A DNA stretch of 64,000 bases from Salibaculum griseiflavum (GCF_003129565.1 NZ_QETF01000012.1:21671-85670); one strand, 5' to 3'. Shown: positions 1-8,618, numbered from the stretch's first letter. Numbers and translations are program-made. The notes: generated by a model not told the origin, from the letters alone.

Positions 1-355
1 CCCCGACCTGCCCCGACGGGATCGGCCGCGACCGGGTGCGCTCGACGCTGCCGTCGATATCGCGGTCGGTGATGTCGTTCCACGTGCAGCCCGCCCCGCG
101 CATCAGGAACGCCCCCAGGGCACAGCCCAGCGCGATCCACAGGTCGAACCAGCCCGCGCGCCCGGTCTGCAACATGCCCAGGAGCAAGCCCCACCAGCAG
201 GGCAGCAGCAGAAGCCAAGTGCCGATGGGCCTGTCCGCGCGGCTCAGCCGCAGGTAGGGCCGGGTTTCGGGCGGGGCGTGGCGATCCACCCAGTTGCCCC
301 GGTAGGCATCGGCAACGGTTCCATCCTGCTCTGGCGTCTCTGGCGTCCCGGTCAT
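1..355 (-). CDS. ubiA: 4-hydroxybenzoate polyprenyltransferase, N-terminal part (cut by window edge)
   Basis: Membrane prenyltransferase of ubiquinone synthesis that attaches the polyprenyl tail to 4-hydroxybenzoate. The reading frame opens at an ATG (353-355) and stays open to base 1, giving 118 residues. Residues 37-55 read LSRADRPIGTWLLLLPCWW, the typical first membrane segment, and residues 93-101 are NDITDRDID, the NDxxDxxxD Mg-diphosphate site of the UbiA family. It is divergent from rsmE with only 11 bases between the start codons, so promoters must overlap the neighbouring 5' ends. The second Asp-rich motif lies outside the window. Confidence 0.9.
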   Translation of the reverse strand, partial: MTGTPETPEQDGTVADAYRGNWVDRHAPPETRPYLRLSRADRPIGTWLLLLPCWWGLLLGMLQTGRAGWFDLWIALGCALGAFLMRGAGCTWNDITDRDIDGSVERTRSRPIPSGQVG

Positions 356-366
356 ATGGTCCCCGC

Positions 367-1083
367 ATGTCCAAGGTTCGGCTTTTTGTAGATCACCCGC
401 TGGGGGCGGGGCAAACGGTTCCGCTGGACCGCGATCAGGCGCATTACCTGTTCGGGGTGATGCGGCTGGGGCCGGGGGCGGTGCTGTCATTATTCAACGG
501 GCAGGACGGGGAATGGGACGCCGAGGTCACCGAGGCGGCCAAGCGCCGTGGCACGCTGACCTGCATTGCCCAAACCCGTCCCTTGCAGGAACCGCCCGAC
601 CTTTGGCTGCTTTTCGCACCCATCAAGAAGGCGCGGACCGATTTCATCGTCGAAAAGGCGACCGAGATGGGCGCGCGGCGGATCTGCCCGGTGCTGACCG
701 AGTTCACCAATTCCGAACGGGTGCGGGTGGATCGTTTGCAGGCCCACGCGGTGGAGGCCGCCGAGCAATGCGGGGGCACCTATGTGCCTGAGGTTGCCGA
801 GCCTGTGAAACTGGACCGGCTGCTCGATGGCTGGGACCCGGCGCGCGCGCTGATGTTCTGCGACGAAACCCGGATCGGGGCGGCCGATGACCTGCCCGAC
901 ACGTTGCGCGCGCCGACCGCCATCCTGATCGGGCCCGAAGGTGGCTTTTCCCCGCGCGAGCGCGACCGGTTGCGCGGCATGGACTGCGCCACGGGCGTTT
1001 CGCTCGGGCCGCGTATCCTGCGCGCCGACACGGCGGCCGTCGCGGCGCTTACCCTGTGGCAAAACGCGCACGGAGACTGGTGA
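367..1083 (+). CDS. rsmE: 16S rRNA (uracil(1498)-N(3))-methyltransferase
   Basis: SPOUT-class methyltransferase (238 aa) that modifies U1498 of 16S rRNA. An N-terminal PUA-like part contains DQAHYLFGVMRLGPG (about residues 24-38). The knotted SAM-binding C-terminal part has IGPEGGFS (about 188-195) and LGPRILRADTA (about 217-227), both hallmarks of RsmE. Length is normal for the family. The stop codon shares a base with the next start (TGATG), so the downstream membrane-protein gene is probably translationally coupled. Confidence 0.93.
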   Translation: MSKVRLFVDHPLGAGQTVPLDRDQAHYLFGVMRLGPGAVLSLFNGQDGEWDAEVTEAAKRRGTLTCIAQTRPLQEPPDLWLLFAPIKKARTDFIVEKATEMGARRICPVLTEFTNSERVRVDRLQAHAVEAAEQCGGTYVPEVAEPVKLDRLLDGWDPARALMFCDETRIGAADDLPDTLRAPTAILIGPEGGFSPRERDRLRGMDCATGVSLGPRILRADTAAVAALTLWQNAHGDW

Positions 1084-1580
1084 TGCGCCCCGAGGTCAAA
1101 GCCCTGCTTCTGCGCTGGCGCGAGGCCCTTATCGGCCTGGCCGTTGCGGCCCTGGGCCTCTATTGGGGCCTGGTTTCCTTCGGTATCCTTCGGTGGTTGG
1201 GCTGGGTGATCGTGGTCGCCGGTCTGGCGCTGATCGTCACCGGCATCCAGCGCGGAAGATTCCGGCGTGCGGGTGACGGGCCGGGGATCGTCACGGTCCG
1301 AGAGGGCCGCGTCGCCTATATGGGCCCCGAGGCGGGCGGGATCGTGGATATCGATGCGCTGCTCCGGCTGGATCTGTCCCCGGATGGACCGGCCTGGGTG
1401 TTGATCAGCGAGGATGGCAGTCGCCTGACCATTCCTGCAGATGCGCGCGGGGCGGACCAGCTCTTTGACCTCTTCGCGACCCTTCCGGGGCTGGGGTTGG
1501 ATCACCTGCTGCACCTGCTGGATCATCCAGGCGAGACGCCGCAAACGCTCTGGCAACGCGGGCGGAAGCAATTGCACTGA
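1083..1580 (+). CDS. conserved membrane protein of unknown function
   Basis: 165-residue protein. I chose the ATG at 1083, which overlaps the rsmE stop; an in-frame upstream start at 1056 would lie inside rsmE. Residues 12-34 and 37-57 form two hydrophobic helices separated by a short turn. The remainder is a soluble, acidic domain with alternating hydrophobic positions (VRYEGRVAYMGP-like beginning, then LDLSPDGPAWVLIS). I do not recognise a named family. The arrangement of two N-terminal helices and a cytoplasmic domain is all that can be stated. It is followed by a 92-base gap before gshA. Confidence 0.75.
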   Translation: MRPEVKALLLRWREALIGLAVAALGLYWGLVSFGILRWLGWVIVVAGLALIVTGIQRGRFRRAGDGPGIVTVREGRVAYMGPEAGGIVDIDALLRLDLSPDGPAWVLISEDGSRLTIPADARGADQLFDLFATLPGLGLDHLLHLLDHPGETPQTLWQRGRKQLH

Positions 1581-1672
1581 CCCGCGCCAAATCGCACAGC
1601 CTCCGTGCATTGACTTGGGCTGATACAGGCGGCACCAAGGTTTTCTGAAAGAAACAAGAAGGGCCGCGTGCC

Positions 1673-3043
1673 ATGTCCATTCCCCAATCCGGTGGCGGCC
1701 CCATCGAAAGCCGCGACCAGCTTGCCGAATTCCTTGAAAAGGGCTGCAAGCCCAAGGACGACTGGCGCATCGGCACCGAGCACGAGAAATTCGGCTATTG
1801 CACCGACACGCTGCGCCCGCTGCCCTATGACGGGGAACGATCGGTCAAGGCCATGCTGGAAGGGCTGCGCTTTCGCTATGGCTGGGACCCGGTCTTCGAG
1901 GGCGAGAACATCGTCGGGCTGGAAAAGGGCGGGGCGAACGTATCGCTGGAACCGGGCGGACAGCTGGAACTGTCCGGCGCGCCGCTGGAAACCATCCACC
2001 AGACCTGCGACGAGGTGAACACGCACCTGCGAGAGGTCAAGGACATCGCTGACGAGATCGGAGTCGGTTTCATCGGGCTGGGTGCGGCCCCGATCTGGTC
2101 GCACGAGGACATGCCGATGATGCCCAAGGGGCGGTATCGGTTGATGACCGATTACATGGACCGGGTCGGCACCCACGGCAAACAGATGATGTACCGGACC
2201 TGCACCGTGCAGGTGAACCTGGATTTCGGGTCCGAGGCAGACATGGTGCAAAAGCTGCGCGTCGCGCTGGCCCTGCAACCCGTCGCCACCGCGCTCTTCG
2301 CCAATTCCCCCTTCTTCGAGGGCAAGGTGAACGGCCACAAAAGCTGGCGCAGCCGCATCTGGCGCGATCTGGACGCGGATCGCACCGGCATGCTGCCCTT
2401 CGTCTTCGAGGATGGCATGGGGTTCGAACGCTGGGTCGATTACGCGCTCGATGTGCCGATGTATTTCGTCTACCGCGACGGCAGGTATATCGACGCGCTT
2501 GGCCAGTCTTTCCGCGACTTCCTTGACGGCAAGCTGCCGGCCCTGCCCGGCGAAACCCCAACCCTGTCGGACTGGGCCGACCACCTGACCACGATCTTCC
2601 CCGAGGCGCGCATCAAGCAATTCATCGAGATGCGCGGCGCCGATGGCGGCCCGTGGCGGCGGTTATGTGCGCTTCCGGCCTTCTGGGTCGGGCTGATGTA
2701 TGATCAGGGCGCGCTGGATGCCGCGTGGGACCTGGTCAAGGACTGGGATGCGGAAACCCGCGAAGCGTGGCGCGTCGAGGCCTCGGTGCACGGGTTGCAG
2801 GCCAAGGTCGGCGGTCGGACCATGCAGGAACTGGCCGGCGACGTGGTCGACATCGCGCGCGGCGGGCTCAAGGCGCGGGCCCGGCCCGGGCTGGGCGGTA
2901 TGGTCGCCGATGAACGCCACTTCTTGCATGCGCTCGAGGACACGATCGAAACCGGCAAGGCCCCGGCGGATGAGTTGCTGGACGCCTACCACGGCGACTG
3001 GAACGGCGACCTGACCCGGATTTACAGGGACTTCAGCTACTAG
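1673..3043 (+). CDS. gshA: glutamate-cysteine ligase, class II (plant/alphaproteobacterial type)
   Basis: Cytoplasmic enzyme joining glutamate and cysteine, the first step of glutathione synthesis. The 456-residue length and the opening block with DWRIGTEHEKFGY (about residues 30-42) identify the GCS2 family found in plants and alphaproteobacteria rather than the E. coli type. Other conserved blocks include GGQLELSGAPLET and CTVQVNLDFGS. It stands alone, with an inverted repeat that could terminate transcription right after its stop. I see no frameshift or missing block. Confidence 0.93.
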   Translation: MSIPQSGGGPIESRDQLAEFLEKGCKPKDDWRIGTEHEKFGYCTDTLRPLPYDGERSVKAMLEGLRFRYGWDPVFEGENIVGLEKGGANVSLEPGGQLELSGAPLETIHQTCDEVNTHLREVKDIADEIGVGFIGLGAAPIWSHEDMPMMPKGRYRLMTDYMDRVGTHGKQMMYRTCTVQVNLDFGSEADMVQKLRVALALQPVATALFANSPFFEGKVNGHKSWRSRIWRDLDADRTGMLPFVFEDGMGFERWVDYALDVPMYFVYRDGRYIDALGQSFRDFLDGKLPALPGETPTLSDWADHLTTIFPEARIKQFIEMRGADGGPWRRLCALPAFWVGLMYDQGALDAAWDLVKDWDAETREAWRVEASVHGLQAKVGGRTMQELAGDVVDIARGGLKARARPGLGGMVADERHFLHALEDTIETGKAPADELLDAYHGDWNGDLTRIYRDFSY

Positions 3044-3049
3044 GCGACA

Positions 3050-3078
3050 GCCCGGCCCCGCGAGGGAACCGGGCGTTT
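3050..3078. terminator. probable bidirectional terminator between gshA and the DUF805 gene
   Basis: GCCCGG (3050-3055) and CCGGGC (3069-3074) form a six-pair GC stem with a 13-base loop, followed by GTTTC. It lies between two convergent genes, so it could serve both. Confidence 0.5.
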
Positions 3079-3085
3079 CACGTCC

Positions 3086-3468
3086 CTATTCGAAGGTCTG
3101 CGCCGGGTTGGACGGGCCGCCCGGTTCCGGGCCCCAGTCATTGGTGCGCGGCTCGCTCGGCTGGATGAAGAAATAAATCAGGATGATTGCCCCGATGATC
3201 GGGATGAAGGCCAGAAGAAGCCACCAGCCGCTTTTTCCGATATCATGCAGGCGGCGCACCCCGACCGCGATCGCGGGGATCAGAAGGCCCAGGCTGACGA
3301 TCAGCGACAGGATCGCAAAGATCGCGGCGATCCCACAAGAACGTTCAACACGATATTCACCAGGATGTTGAACAGGAAGAACCACCAGTATTCCGACCGG
3401 CTCGAACGACCTTTGAAATCAAGGTAACGCTCCAGCAGAGCGGTGCGAACAGCTGTCATGAAATCCAT
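3086..3468 (-). pseudogene. DUF805 membrane protein interrupted by a one-base frameshift
   Basis: DUF805 proteins are small inner-membrane proteins of unknown role. Starting at ATG 3466-3468, preceded by a good ribosome site (AAGGAG), the frame reads MDFMTAVRTALLERYLDFKG, then RSSRSEYWWFFLFNILV, the family's N-terminus. It then runs into a stop shortly after the CCC run at 3332-3334. The rest of the family (IAAIFAILSLIV, RRLHDIGKSGWWLLL, DWGPEP) continues one frame over to 3086. A single missing G, read on the minus strand in the GGG run at 3332-3334, would restore a 127-residue protein. Either the gene is broken or a homopolymer sequencing error is present. Confidence 0.8.
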
Positions 3469-3670
3469 CTAACAAACTCCTTTTCTGCATCGTGAGTTGC
3501 GAGAAGCGTCCGCCACCTTGCGGCTTCGGTCAACGCCAATCTTCTGTGCGGTATGGTTTTCCCTACGCCTCTTGTGGTCGCGAAAACCCGACTACCTTGC
3601 GCGCTCTGCTGCTTGCTAGGATTGCGGTGGCCCGCCCATTTTTCGCGGCCGCAGATATTTGGAGAAAGTC

Positions 3671-4363
3671 ATGTTCAATAAACCGTCTCGTTTCGTGGAC
3701 CGGGTTTTTATCCACTGTTCCGCATCCGATCACGCCAATCACGACAACGTCGCCACCATGCGACGCTGGCACCTGGAAAGGGGGTGGCGCGATGTCGGCT
3801 ATCACCTGTTCATCCGCAAATCCGGGATGCTGGAAGACGGCCGTTCACTGGAAGAAACGCCAGCGGCCCAGGCCGGCAACAACATGGGCACGATTGCGAT
3901 CTGCCTGCACGGTTTGAAAGAGGACAAGTTCACCGAGGCCCAGTTCGACAGGCTGCGCCAGCTCTGCCTGGAGATAAACAACGCCTATGGCGGCGCGCTG
4001 ACCTTTCACGGCCACCGCGAAGTCGCGGCAAAGGCCTGCCCGGTCTTCGACTACAAGTCTGTGCTCAAGCTCGATCGGTTCGGGCGGCTTAGCCTGAACG
4101 GGGCCGATCTGCAGGACCTGGCCGAAGATGCCGGCGACGATCCCGAAACGCTGCCGGTCTTGCGCCGGGGGGATCGCGGCCCGGCCGTTGCCCGCATGCA
4201 GAAACTGCTGGTCGTCAAGGACGACGGTATTTTCGGCCCGCGGACCGATGCCGCGGTCCGCGATTTCCAGTCCTCGAAGGGCCTGACCCGCGATGGTGTC
4301 GTGGGGCCGATCACCTGGGCCGCTCTATTGGCCAATGACCGGATCGAGCACGACGGCAGCTAG
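3671..4363 (+). CDS. N-acetylmuramoyl-L-alanine amidase with C-terminal peptidoglycan-binding domain
   Basis: Zinc amidase that cleaves the lactyl-peptide bond of murein. From the ATG at 3671 (GGAG at 3661-3664, six-base spacing; a TTG four codons upstream is possible but less likely) it is 230 aa. Amidase_2/T7-lysozyme-type ligands are visible: His15 in FIHCSAS, the GYHLFI block, His in FHGHREVAAK, and Cys in ACPVFD. A linker leads to a PG_binding_1 domain (about 158-222; VLRRGDRGPAVARMQKLL, VVGPITWAAL). No signal peptide is visible, so export is unexplained; phage-type endolysins share this layout. It converges on plsY, sharing the bases CTAG. Confidence 0.85.
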   Translation: MFNKPSRFVDRVFIHCSASDHANHDNVATMRRWHLERGWRDVGYHLFIRKSGMLEDGRSLEETPAAQAGNNMGTIAICLHGLKEDKFTEAQFDRLRQLCLEINNAYGGALTFHGHREVAAKACPVFDYKSVLKLDRFGRLSLNGADLQDLAEDAGDDPETLPVLRRGDRGPAVARMQKLLVVKDDGIFGPRTDAAVRDFQSSKGLTRDGVVGPITWAALLANDRIEHDGS

Positions 4364-4968
4364 GATTTCTGGCCGATCCGCTTCTCGGTCCCGTTCAGGA
4401 GGCGCCGGATATTGTCCGCGTGCCGGATCAGGATGACGACCGCCAAAACAAGGCACAGCCCTGTCAGGCCGGGCAGGCCTAGAACCTGCGCCCAAAGCGG
4501 GGCTAGAACGGCGGCGACCAACGCCGATAGCGAAGAGATGCGGAACAATGCGGCCGTCACCAGCCAGGTGGCGCAGGCGGCCAGACCCAGCGGCCAGGCC
4601 AGCGCAAGCAATGTGCCAAGGAATGTCGCCACGCCCTTGCCGCCCCGAAAGCCCAGCCAGACCGGGAAGCAATGGCCGATGAAGGCGGCCAGCCCAGCCA
4701 GTTGCACCGCGTCCTCGGCCACGAAGACCCGCGCCAGCAAGACCGCGATGGCCCCCTTGCCCGCATCCAGAACGAGGGTCAGGAGGGCGGCCAGCTTGTT
4801 GCCGGTGCGCAGCACGTTGGTGGCCCCGATATTGCCCGACCCGATCTGGCGCAGGTCGCCCAGCCCGAAGATCCGGGCCATCAGCAGCCCGGCCGAAACA
4901 GACCCGATCAGGTAGCCGATGATGGCCCAGAGGCCCAACGTGGGCAGGCCGGACATCAATTCAGGCAT
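4360..4968 (-). CDS. plsY: glycerol-3-phosphate acyltransferase PlsY
   Basis: Multi-span inner-membrane enzyme (202 aa) transferring acyl groups from acyl-phosphate to glycerol-3-phosphate, the first step of phospholipid synthesis. IGYLIGSVSAGLLMARIFG and GSGNIGATNVLRTGNK (about residues 42-57) are the signature PlsY motifs, and HCFPVWLGFRGGKGVAT is the third conserved loop. Its start overlaps the end of the dihydroorotase-like gene by eight bases, making it the last gene of the pyrB operon. Confidence 0.93.
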   Translation of the reverse strand: MPELMSGLPTLGLWAIIGYLIGSVSAGLLMARIFGLGDLRQIGSGNIGATNVLRTGNKLAALLTLVLDAGKGAIAVLLARVFVAEDAVQLAGLAAFIGHCFPVWLGFRGGKGVATFLGTLLALAWPLGLAACATWLVTAALFRISSLSALVAAVLAPLWAQVLGLPGLTGLCLVLAVVILIRHADNIRRLLNGTEKRIGQKS

Positions 4969-6238
4969 CGGCAGTCACCTTCTGTCCGCCAACCCATGTG
5001 CCCAGAACCTTGCCCTGCAGGATGGCGCCGTCGAACGGGGTGTTCTTGGATTTCGACAACAGTTTGAAACGGTCCAGCTTGAGGCTCGCATCGGGGTCGA
5101 ACAGCACCAGGTCCGCCGGTGCGCCCTTGGTCAGCCGCCCGCAGTCCAGCCCCAACCGCCGCGCCGGGTTCAGCGACAGCGCGCGGAACAGCTGCGGCAG
5201 GCTGAGCGCCCCGGCATGCACCAGTCGCAACGCGGCGGGCAACAGCGTTTCAAGCGCCACGGCACCGCTGGCAGCCTCTTCATAGGGCAGGCGCTTCGAC
5301 TCCTCGTCCTGCGGCGTGTGCATGGACGAGATGATATCGATCAGCCCCGACCCCACGGCCTCGACCACCGCAAGGCGGTCTTCCTCGGCACGCAACGGCG
5401 GTTTGAGTTTGAAGAAGCTGCGGTAATCGGCCACGTCCAGCTCGTTCAGCGTCAGGTGGTGCACACCGACCCCGGCTGTGATGTTCAACCCGTTGCGCTT
5501 GGCCCGCTCCAATGCGGGCAGGGCGCGGGACGTGGTGATCTGGTCGGCGTGATAGGCCGCGCCGGTCATTTCCAGCAGCGCGATATCCCGGTCCAGCCCC
5601 ATACGTTCGGCCATGGGCGACACACCCGGCAAACCCCGCAGGGACGCGAATTTGCCCGAGGTCACCGCCGCGCCCTCGGACAGCCGGGGTTCCTGCACAT
5701 GGGCGATCACCAGCGCATCGAGCGAGCGCGCATAGGTCAGCGCCCGCGAAAAGACCTTGGTATCCGTGACCACCCGGTCAGCGTCGGAAAAGGCCACGGC
5801 ACCCGCATCCAGCAGGAACCCGATCTCGGTCATTTCCTTGCCTTCGCGCCCCTTGGTAAGGGCCGCCATGGGCAGCACGTTCACCGGGGCATCGGCACTG
5901 GCGCGGCGTTCGACGAATTCGAGCGTTTCCGGCGTATCGATCGCCGGCACCGTATCCGGGCGGGTGACGATCGTGGTCACGCCCCCGGCCACGGCGGCAC
6001 GTCCGGCGCTGGCAAAGCTTTCCTTGTGGCGCTCGCCCGGCTCGCTGACCTTGACGCCTATATCGACGATGCCCGGCGCGAGGCACGCACCGCCTGCATC
6101 CACACGGTCGGCGTCGATCCCGCCGGGATCGCCGGTGATCACGTCGGCAATGCGGCCCTTGTCGATCAGCACCGCGCCGGGTGTTTCCGTCCCGGCCTCG
6201 GGGTCGATCAGCCGCGCGTTTTCGATCAGCGTCTTCAT
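4961..6238 (-). CDS. pyrC: dihydroorotase-like protein, predicted catalytically inactive (PyrC'/PyrX type)
   Basis: 425-residue amidohydrolase-fold protein aligned along its whole length with class I dihydroorotases, which close carbamoyl-aspartate to dihydroorotate. The active site has decayed. The family HxH plus Arg block appears as D59-I-G61-V-K63-V-S65-E-P-G, so both zinc histidines and the substrate Arg are gone. The catalytic TDHAPH motif reads SMHTPQ, with Asp replaced by Met. Only scattered histidines (IAHVQEP, VGVHHLTL) survive. In Pseudomonas a comparable inactive PyrC' is a structural subunit of aspartate transcarbamoylase. Sharing an operon with pyrB here fits that role (inference). 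A separate active dihydroorotase would then be needed elsewhere. Confidence 0.88.
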   Translation of the reverse strand: MKTLIENARLIDPEAGTETPGAVLIDKGRIADVITGDPGGIDADRVDAGGACLAPGIVDIGVKVSEPGERHKESFASAGRAAVAGGVTTIVTRPDTVPAIDTPETLEFVERRASADAPVNVLPMAALTKGREGKEMTEIGFLLDAGAVAFSDADRVVTDTKVFSRALTYARSLDALVIAHVQEPRLSEGAAVTSGKFASLRGLPGVSPMAERMGLDRDIALLEMTGAAYHADQITTSRALPALERAKRNGLNITAGVGVHHLTLNELDVADYRSFFKLKPPLRAEEDRLAVVEAVGSGLIDIISSMHTPQDEESKRLPYEEAASGAVALETLLPAALRLVHAGALSLPQLFRALSLNPARRLGLDCGRLTKGAPADLVLFDPDASLKLDRFKLLSKSKNTPFDGAILQGKVLGTWVGGQKVTADA

Positions 6239-6239
6239 G

Positions 6240-6674
6240 TCATCCCCCTTTTACGCGCTCCAGGTCCGCCATCACCGCTGCACTGTCGGCCTGGTACTTG
6301 ATCAGGTGCTTGTCGCCGCCACGCGTAATGACTTGCACCGCACTTCCAAGCCGGCGAACGGTTTCGATATCGCGTAGCGGAATGTCCCGCCCCGCAGGCC
6401 CGAGAAGGCGGCGATCGGTCAGATCCCAGCGTATGCCCATCTCGTCGCTGTGGGCATACCAACCGCGCAGCCCGATGGCCGCCAACCCGCCCACCGCGCC
6501 GGTCCAGACATGCGGGTTGCCAACGGCCCAGAGCACGGCCATCCCGGCCAGCATGGCGACAACCGCCATCCAGGCCATGTCCCGCCAATAGGTCATGCGG
6601 TCGGCCCGGAAACTGGCCTGGACCCTCTCGCCGGGGTCCAGGTCGACGGTCGGTGTCAGTTCATAATCCTTCAT
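6240..6674 (-). CDS. small membrane protein with PH-like (YdbS/bPH2-type) domain
   Basis: 144 aa. An N-terminal segment PGERVQASFRADRMTYWRD leads into two hydrophobic helices (about residues 32-70), then a C-terminal beta-rich part with WDLTDRRLLGPAGRDIPLRD and a VQVITRGGDKHLIKY strand. The 'T-D-R-R-hydrophobic' strand after two membrane helices is the layout of bacterial PH-domain membrane proteins. The protein encoded at 7228-7659 has the same layout and may be a distant paralogue. Its start overlaps the upstream gene by four bases and its stop is one base from the pyrC-like start. Function unknown. Confidence 0.7.
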   Translation of the reverse strand: MKDYELTPTVDLDPGERVQASFRADRMTYWRDMAWMAVVAMLAGMAVLWAVGNPHVWTGAVGGLAAIGLRGWYAHSDEMGIRWDLTDRRLLGPAGRDIPLRDIETVRRLGSAVQVITRGGDKHLIKYQADSAAVMADLERVKGG

Positions 6675-7231
6675 GCGCCTACCCAGATCATGACAGCGAC
6701 CAGCAGGAAAAGCACCAGCAAGGCCAGCGCGGCGATCCGCCCGGACATCGCGGCGTCCGACGGGCGTTTGGTCGGTGGATCCTCGACCGCTCCCGCCGCC
6801 GTTTGCGCCCGCAAGGGCGGGCGCAGCGTGAAATTCATGGATTCGGTGTAGCGCCCCACAAGCGACAGCGGCGCCTTCGGATCAAGCCGGTCGATCCCGT
6901 CTCTGAGCGCGCCGGAAAAGACAAGCAGAACCGGCCCTGTCAGTGCATCAAGCCTGTCGCGATCCGGGCCGACACTCTCCGCGTCCATTCCGTTGGCATC
7001 GGTCAGATAGGTCGACAGGCCGTAATCGGCGAGCGTATCGGACATGAAAAGCTCCACATGGGACGCTTCCAGCGGACCGGCGCCAACCGCCTGTTCCAAC
7101 GGCGACAGGCGATCCGGCCCGCCGGGGCGATCATCGCCGCGAAATCCGGGCAACTCCTGTTCCGCCAGGTCCACGCCAAACACCCAGACCGTGCGGATCG
7201 ACCCGGCGGGAATGGCCAGCTCGTCGGTCAT
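6671..7231 (-). CDS. unknown protein with C-terminal membrane anchor
   Basis: 186 aa; I do not recognise a family. The N-terminal 140 residues are soluble and acidic and begin [21 protein letters not shown] basic, proline-rich linker (TKRPSDAAMSGR) precedes a single hydrophobic helix at the extreme C-terminus (ALALLVLFLLVAVMIWVG), so the protein is predicted to be tail-anchored with its bulk in the cytoplasm. It is wedged between two PH-like membrane proteins with four-base overlaps on both sides, which argues for a shared complex or process. Confidence 0.7.
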   Translation of the reverse strand: MTDELAIPAGSIRTVWVFGVDLAEQELPGFRGDDRPGGPDRLSPLEQAVGAGPLEASHVELFMSDTLADYGLSTYLTDANGMDAESVGPDRDRLDALTGPVLLVFSGALRDGIDRLDPKAPLSLVGRYTESMNFTLRPPLRAQTAAGAVEDPPTKRPSDAAMSGRIAALALLVLFLLVAVMIWVGA

Positions 7232-7659
7232 TCGGCACCTCCTGCGGCAATATTGATGGCATCGGCCAGCGCGACCCGGTCGGCGGCATAATGCAGCTTG
7301 ACGGGTCGTGCGCCGTCCGTGCGGGCCACGCGCACGCCGTTGCCGCGCGGCTCGGCCCTGTTGACCTGTGCCATGCCCACCTCCTCGCCGCCCTGCAGGA
7401 TGATCCGGCGGTCGGTGATCCAGGCCCGGTAACGGCCCAGTCGGAACCGTTCCTGCAACAGGATCATGCAGGTCAGGAAGACCGGCAGCGCGGGCCAGAT
7501 CGTGTCCGCAAAGACCACACCGAAGACCACCGCCACCGGCAGGGTCAGGCCGATAAGAACCAGCGCGGTCAGCTGGAAGGACCGGAGCGACGGGATATGG
7601 TCGAAGATCACCTCTTCCCCCTCCTGCAGGGCCGGGCCCGTGCCTGCTCTGGCCGTCAC
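7228..7659 (-). CDS. second PH-like membrane protein, GTG start coupled to pyrB
   Basis: 143 aa from a GTG (7657-7659) overlapping the pyrB stop codon (GTGTGA). The same frame stays open far upstream inside pyrB, but that part looks like antisense noise (Arg-rich). After [17 protein letters not shown] come two hydrophobic helices (about residues 27-65), then [19 protein letters not shown] and [17 protein letters not shown]. This is the two-helices-plus-'TDRR' layout of the protein at 6240-6674. It is translationally coupled to pyrB and to the tail-anchored protein downstream. Role unknown; membrane tethering of the pyrimidine enzymes is only a guess. Confidence 0.7.
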   Translation of the reverse strand: MTARAGTGPALQEGEEVIFDHIPSLRSFQLTALVLIGLTLPVAVVFGVVFADTIWPALPVFLTCMILLQERFRLGRYRAWITDRRIILQGGEEVGMAQVNRAEPRGNGVRVARTDGARPVKLHYAADRVALADAINIAAGGAE

Positions 7660-8618
7660 ACCATCACCCCGGCGGCCTTGGCCCCGCGCCGGGCGCGCAG
7701 GTTGCGGGCCAGAAGGTCCATCGCGGCCATGCGCACGGCGACGCCCATCTCCACCTGCTCCTGGATCACCGAGCGATTGATGTCGTCGGCGATGGTCCCG
7801 TCGATCTCGACCCCCCGATTCATCGGACCGGGATGCATGACGATGGCATCGTCCTTGGCGCAGGCCAGCTTTTCCGCGTCCAGACCATAGCGGTGGAAAT
7901 ACTCGCGCTCGGACGGGATGAACCCGCCATCCATCCGCTCTTTCTGGAGCCGCAGCATCATGACGACATCGACGTCCTTGAGGCCCTCTTTCATGTCGTG
8001 AAAGACCTCGACCCCGAAGTCCTGCACGCCCGAAGGCATCAGCGTGGGCGGCCCGACGAGCCGTACGCGGTTTTCCATTTTGCCCAGCAACAGGATATTC
8101 GACCGCGCCACGCGCGAATGGGCGATGTCGCCGCAAATGGCGATGGACAGGCGGTGCAAACGGTCATGGTGACGGCGGATTGTCAGCGCATCCAGCAACG
8201 CCTGCGTCGGGTGCTCGTGTCGCCCGTCACCGGCATTCAGAACCGCGCAATTCACCTTCTGCGCCAGAAGGTCCACCGCCCCGGAATGCGGGTGCCGCAC
8301 CACCAGAAGGTCCGGCCGCATCGCGTTCAGCGTCAGGGCTGTGTCGATCAGGGTCTCGCCCTTCTTCACCGAACTGGCCTGCATCGCCATGTTCATCACG
8401 TCCGCACCCAGCCGCTTGCCGGCGATCTCGAAACTCGCCTGGGTGCGGGTCGAGTTCTCGAAGAACATGTTGATCTGGGTCAGCCCCTCCAGCACGTCCC
8501 GATGGGCGCGACCCTGGCGGTTGTGCTCGGCATATTGGTCGGCAAGGTCCAGAAGGGTGGTGATGTCCGCGGGAGAGAGGTGCTCGATCCCCAAGAGGTG
8601 TTCAGCGCGGAAAGTCAT
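7656..8618 (-). CDS. pyrB: aspartate carbamoyltransferase catalytic subunit
   Basis: Second step of pyrimidine synthesis: carbamoyl phosphate plus aspartate gives carbamoyl-aspartate. 320 aa, normal for the catalytic chain. [15 protein letters not shown] (about residues 52-66) carries the carbamoyl-phosphate STRT loop; HPTQALLD and the [10 protein letters not shown] block near the C-terminus are also conserved. No regulatory pyrI is adjacent. The degenerate dihydroorotase four genes downstream is the likely partner. First gene of a six-gene overlapping operon; it diverges from the uracil-DNA glycosylase gene across about 100 bases. Confidence 0.95.
   Translation of the reverse strand: MTFRAEHLLGIEHLSPADITTLLDLADQYAEHNRQGRAHRDVLEGLTQINMFFENSTRTQASFEIAGKRLGADVMNMAMQASSVKKGETLIDTALTLNAMRPDLLVVRHPHSGAVDLLAQKVNCAVLNAGDGRHEHPTQALLDALTIRRHHDRLHRLSIAICGDIAHSRVARSNILLLGKMENRVRLVGPPTLMPSGVQDFGVEVFHDMKEGLKDVDVVMMLRLQKERMDGGFIPSEREYFHRYGLDAEKLACAKDDAIVMHPGPMNRGVEIDGTIADDINRSVIQEQVEMGVAVRMAAMDLLARNLRARRGAKAAGVMV

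Noticed and set aside
3659..4363. Amidase as evidence of a prophage lysis cassette
   Set aside because: The domain order fits an endolysin, but the surroundings (gshA, plsY, pyr operon) are core genes and no holin or other phage gene is adjacent.
4919..6301. A 460-codon open frame on the plus strand
   Set aside because: Antisense to the dihydroorotase-like gene; composition (Arg/Gln/His-rich) and the clear family match on the other strand make it spurious.
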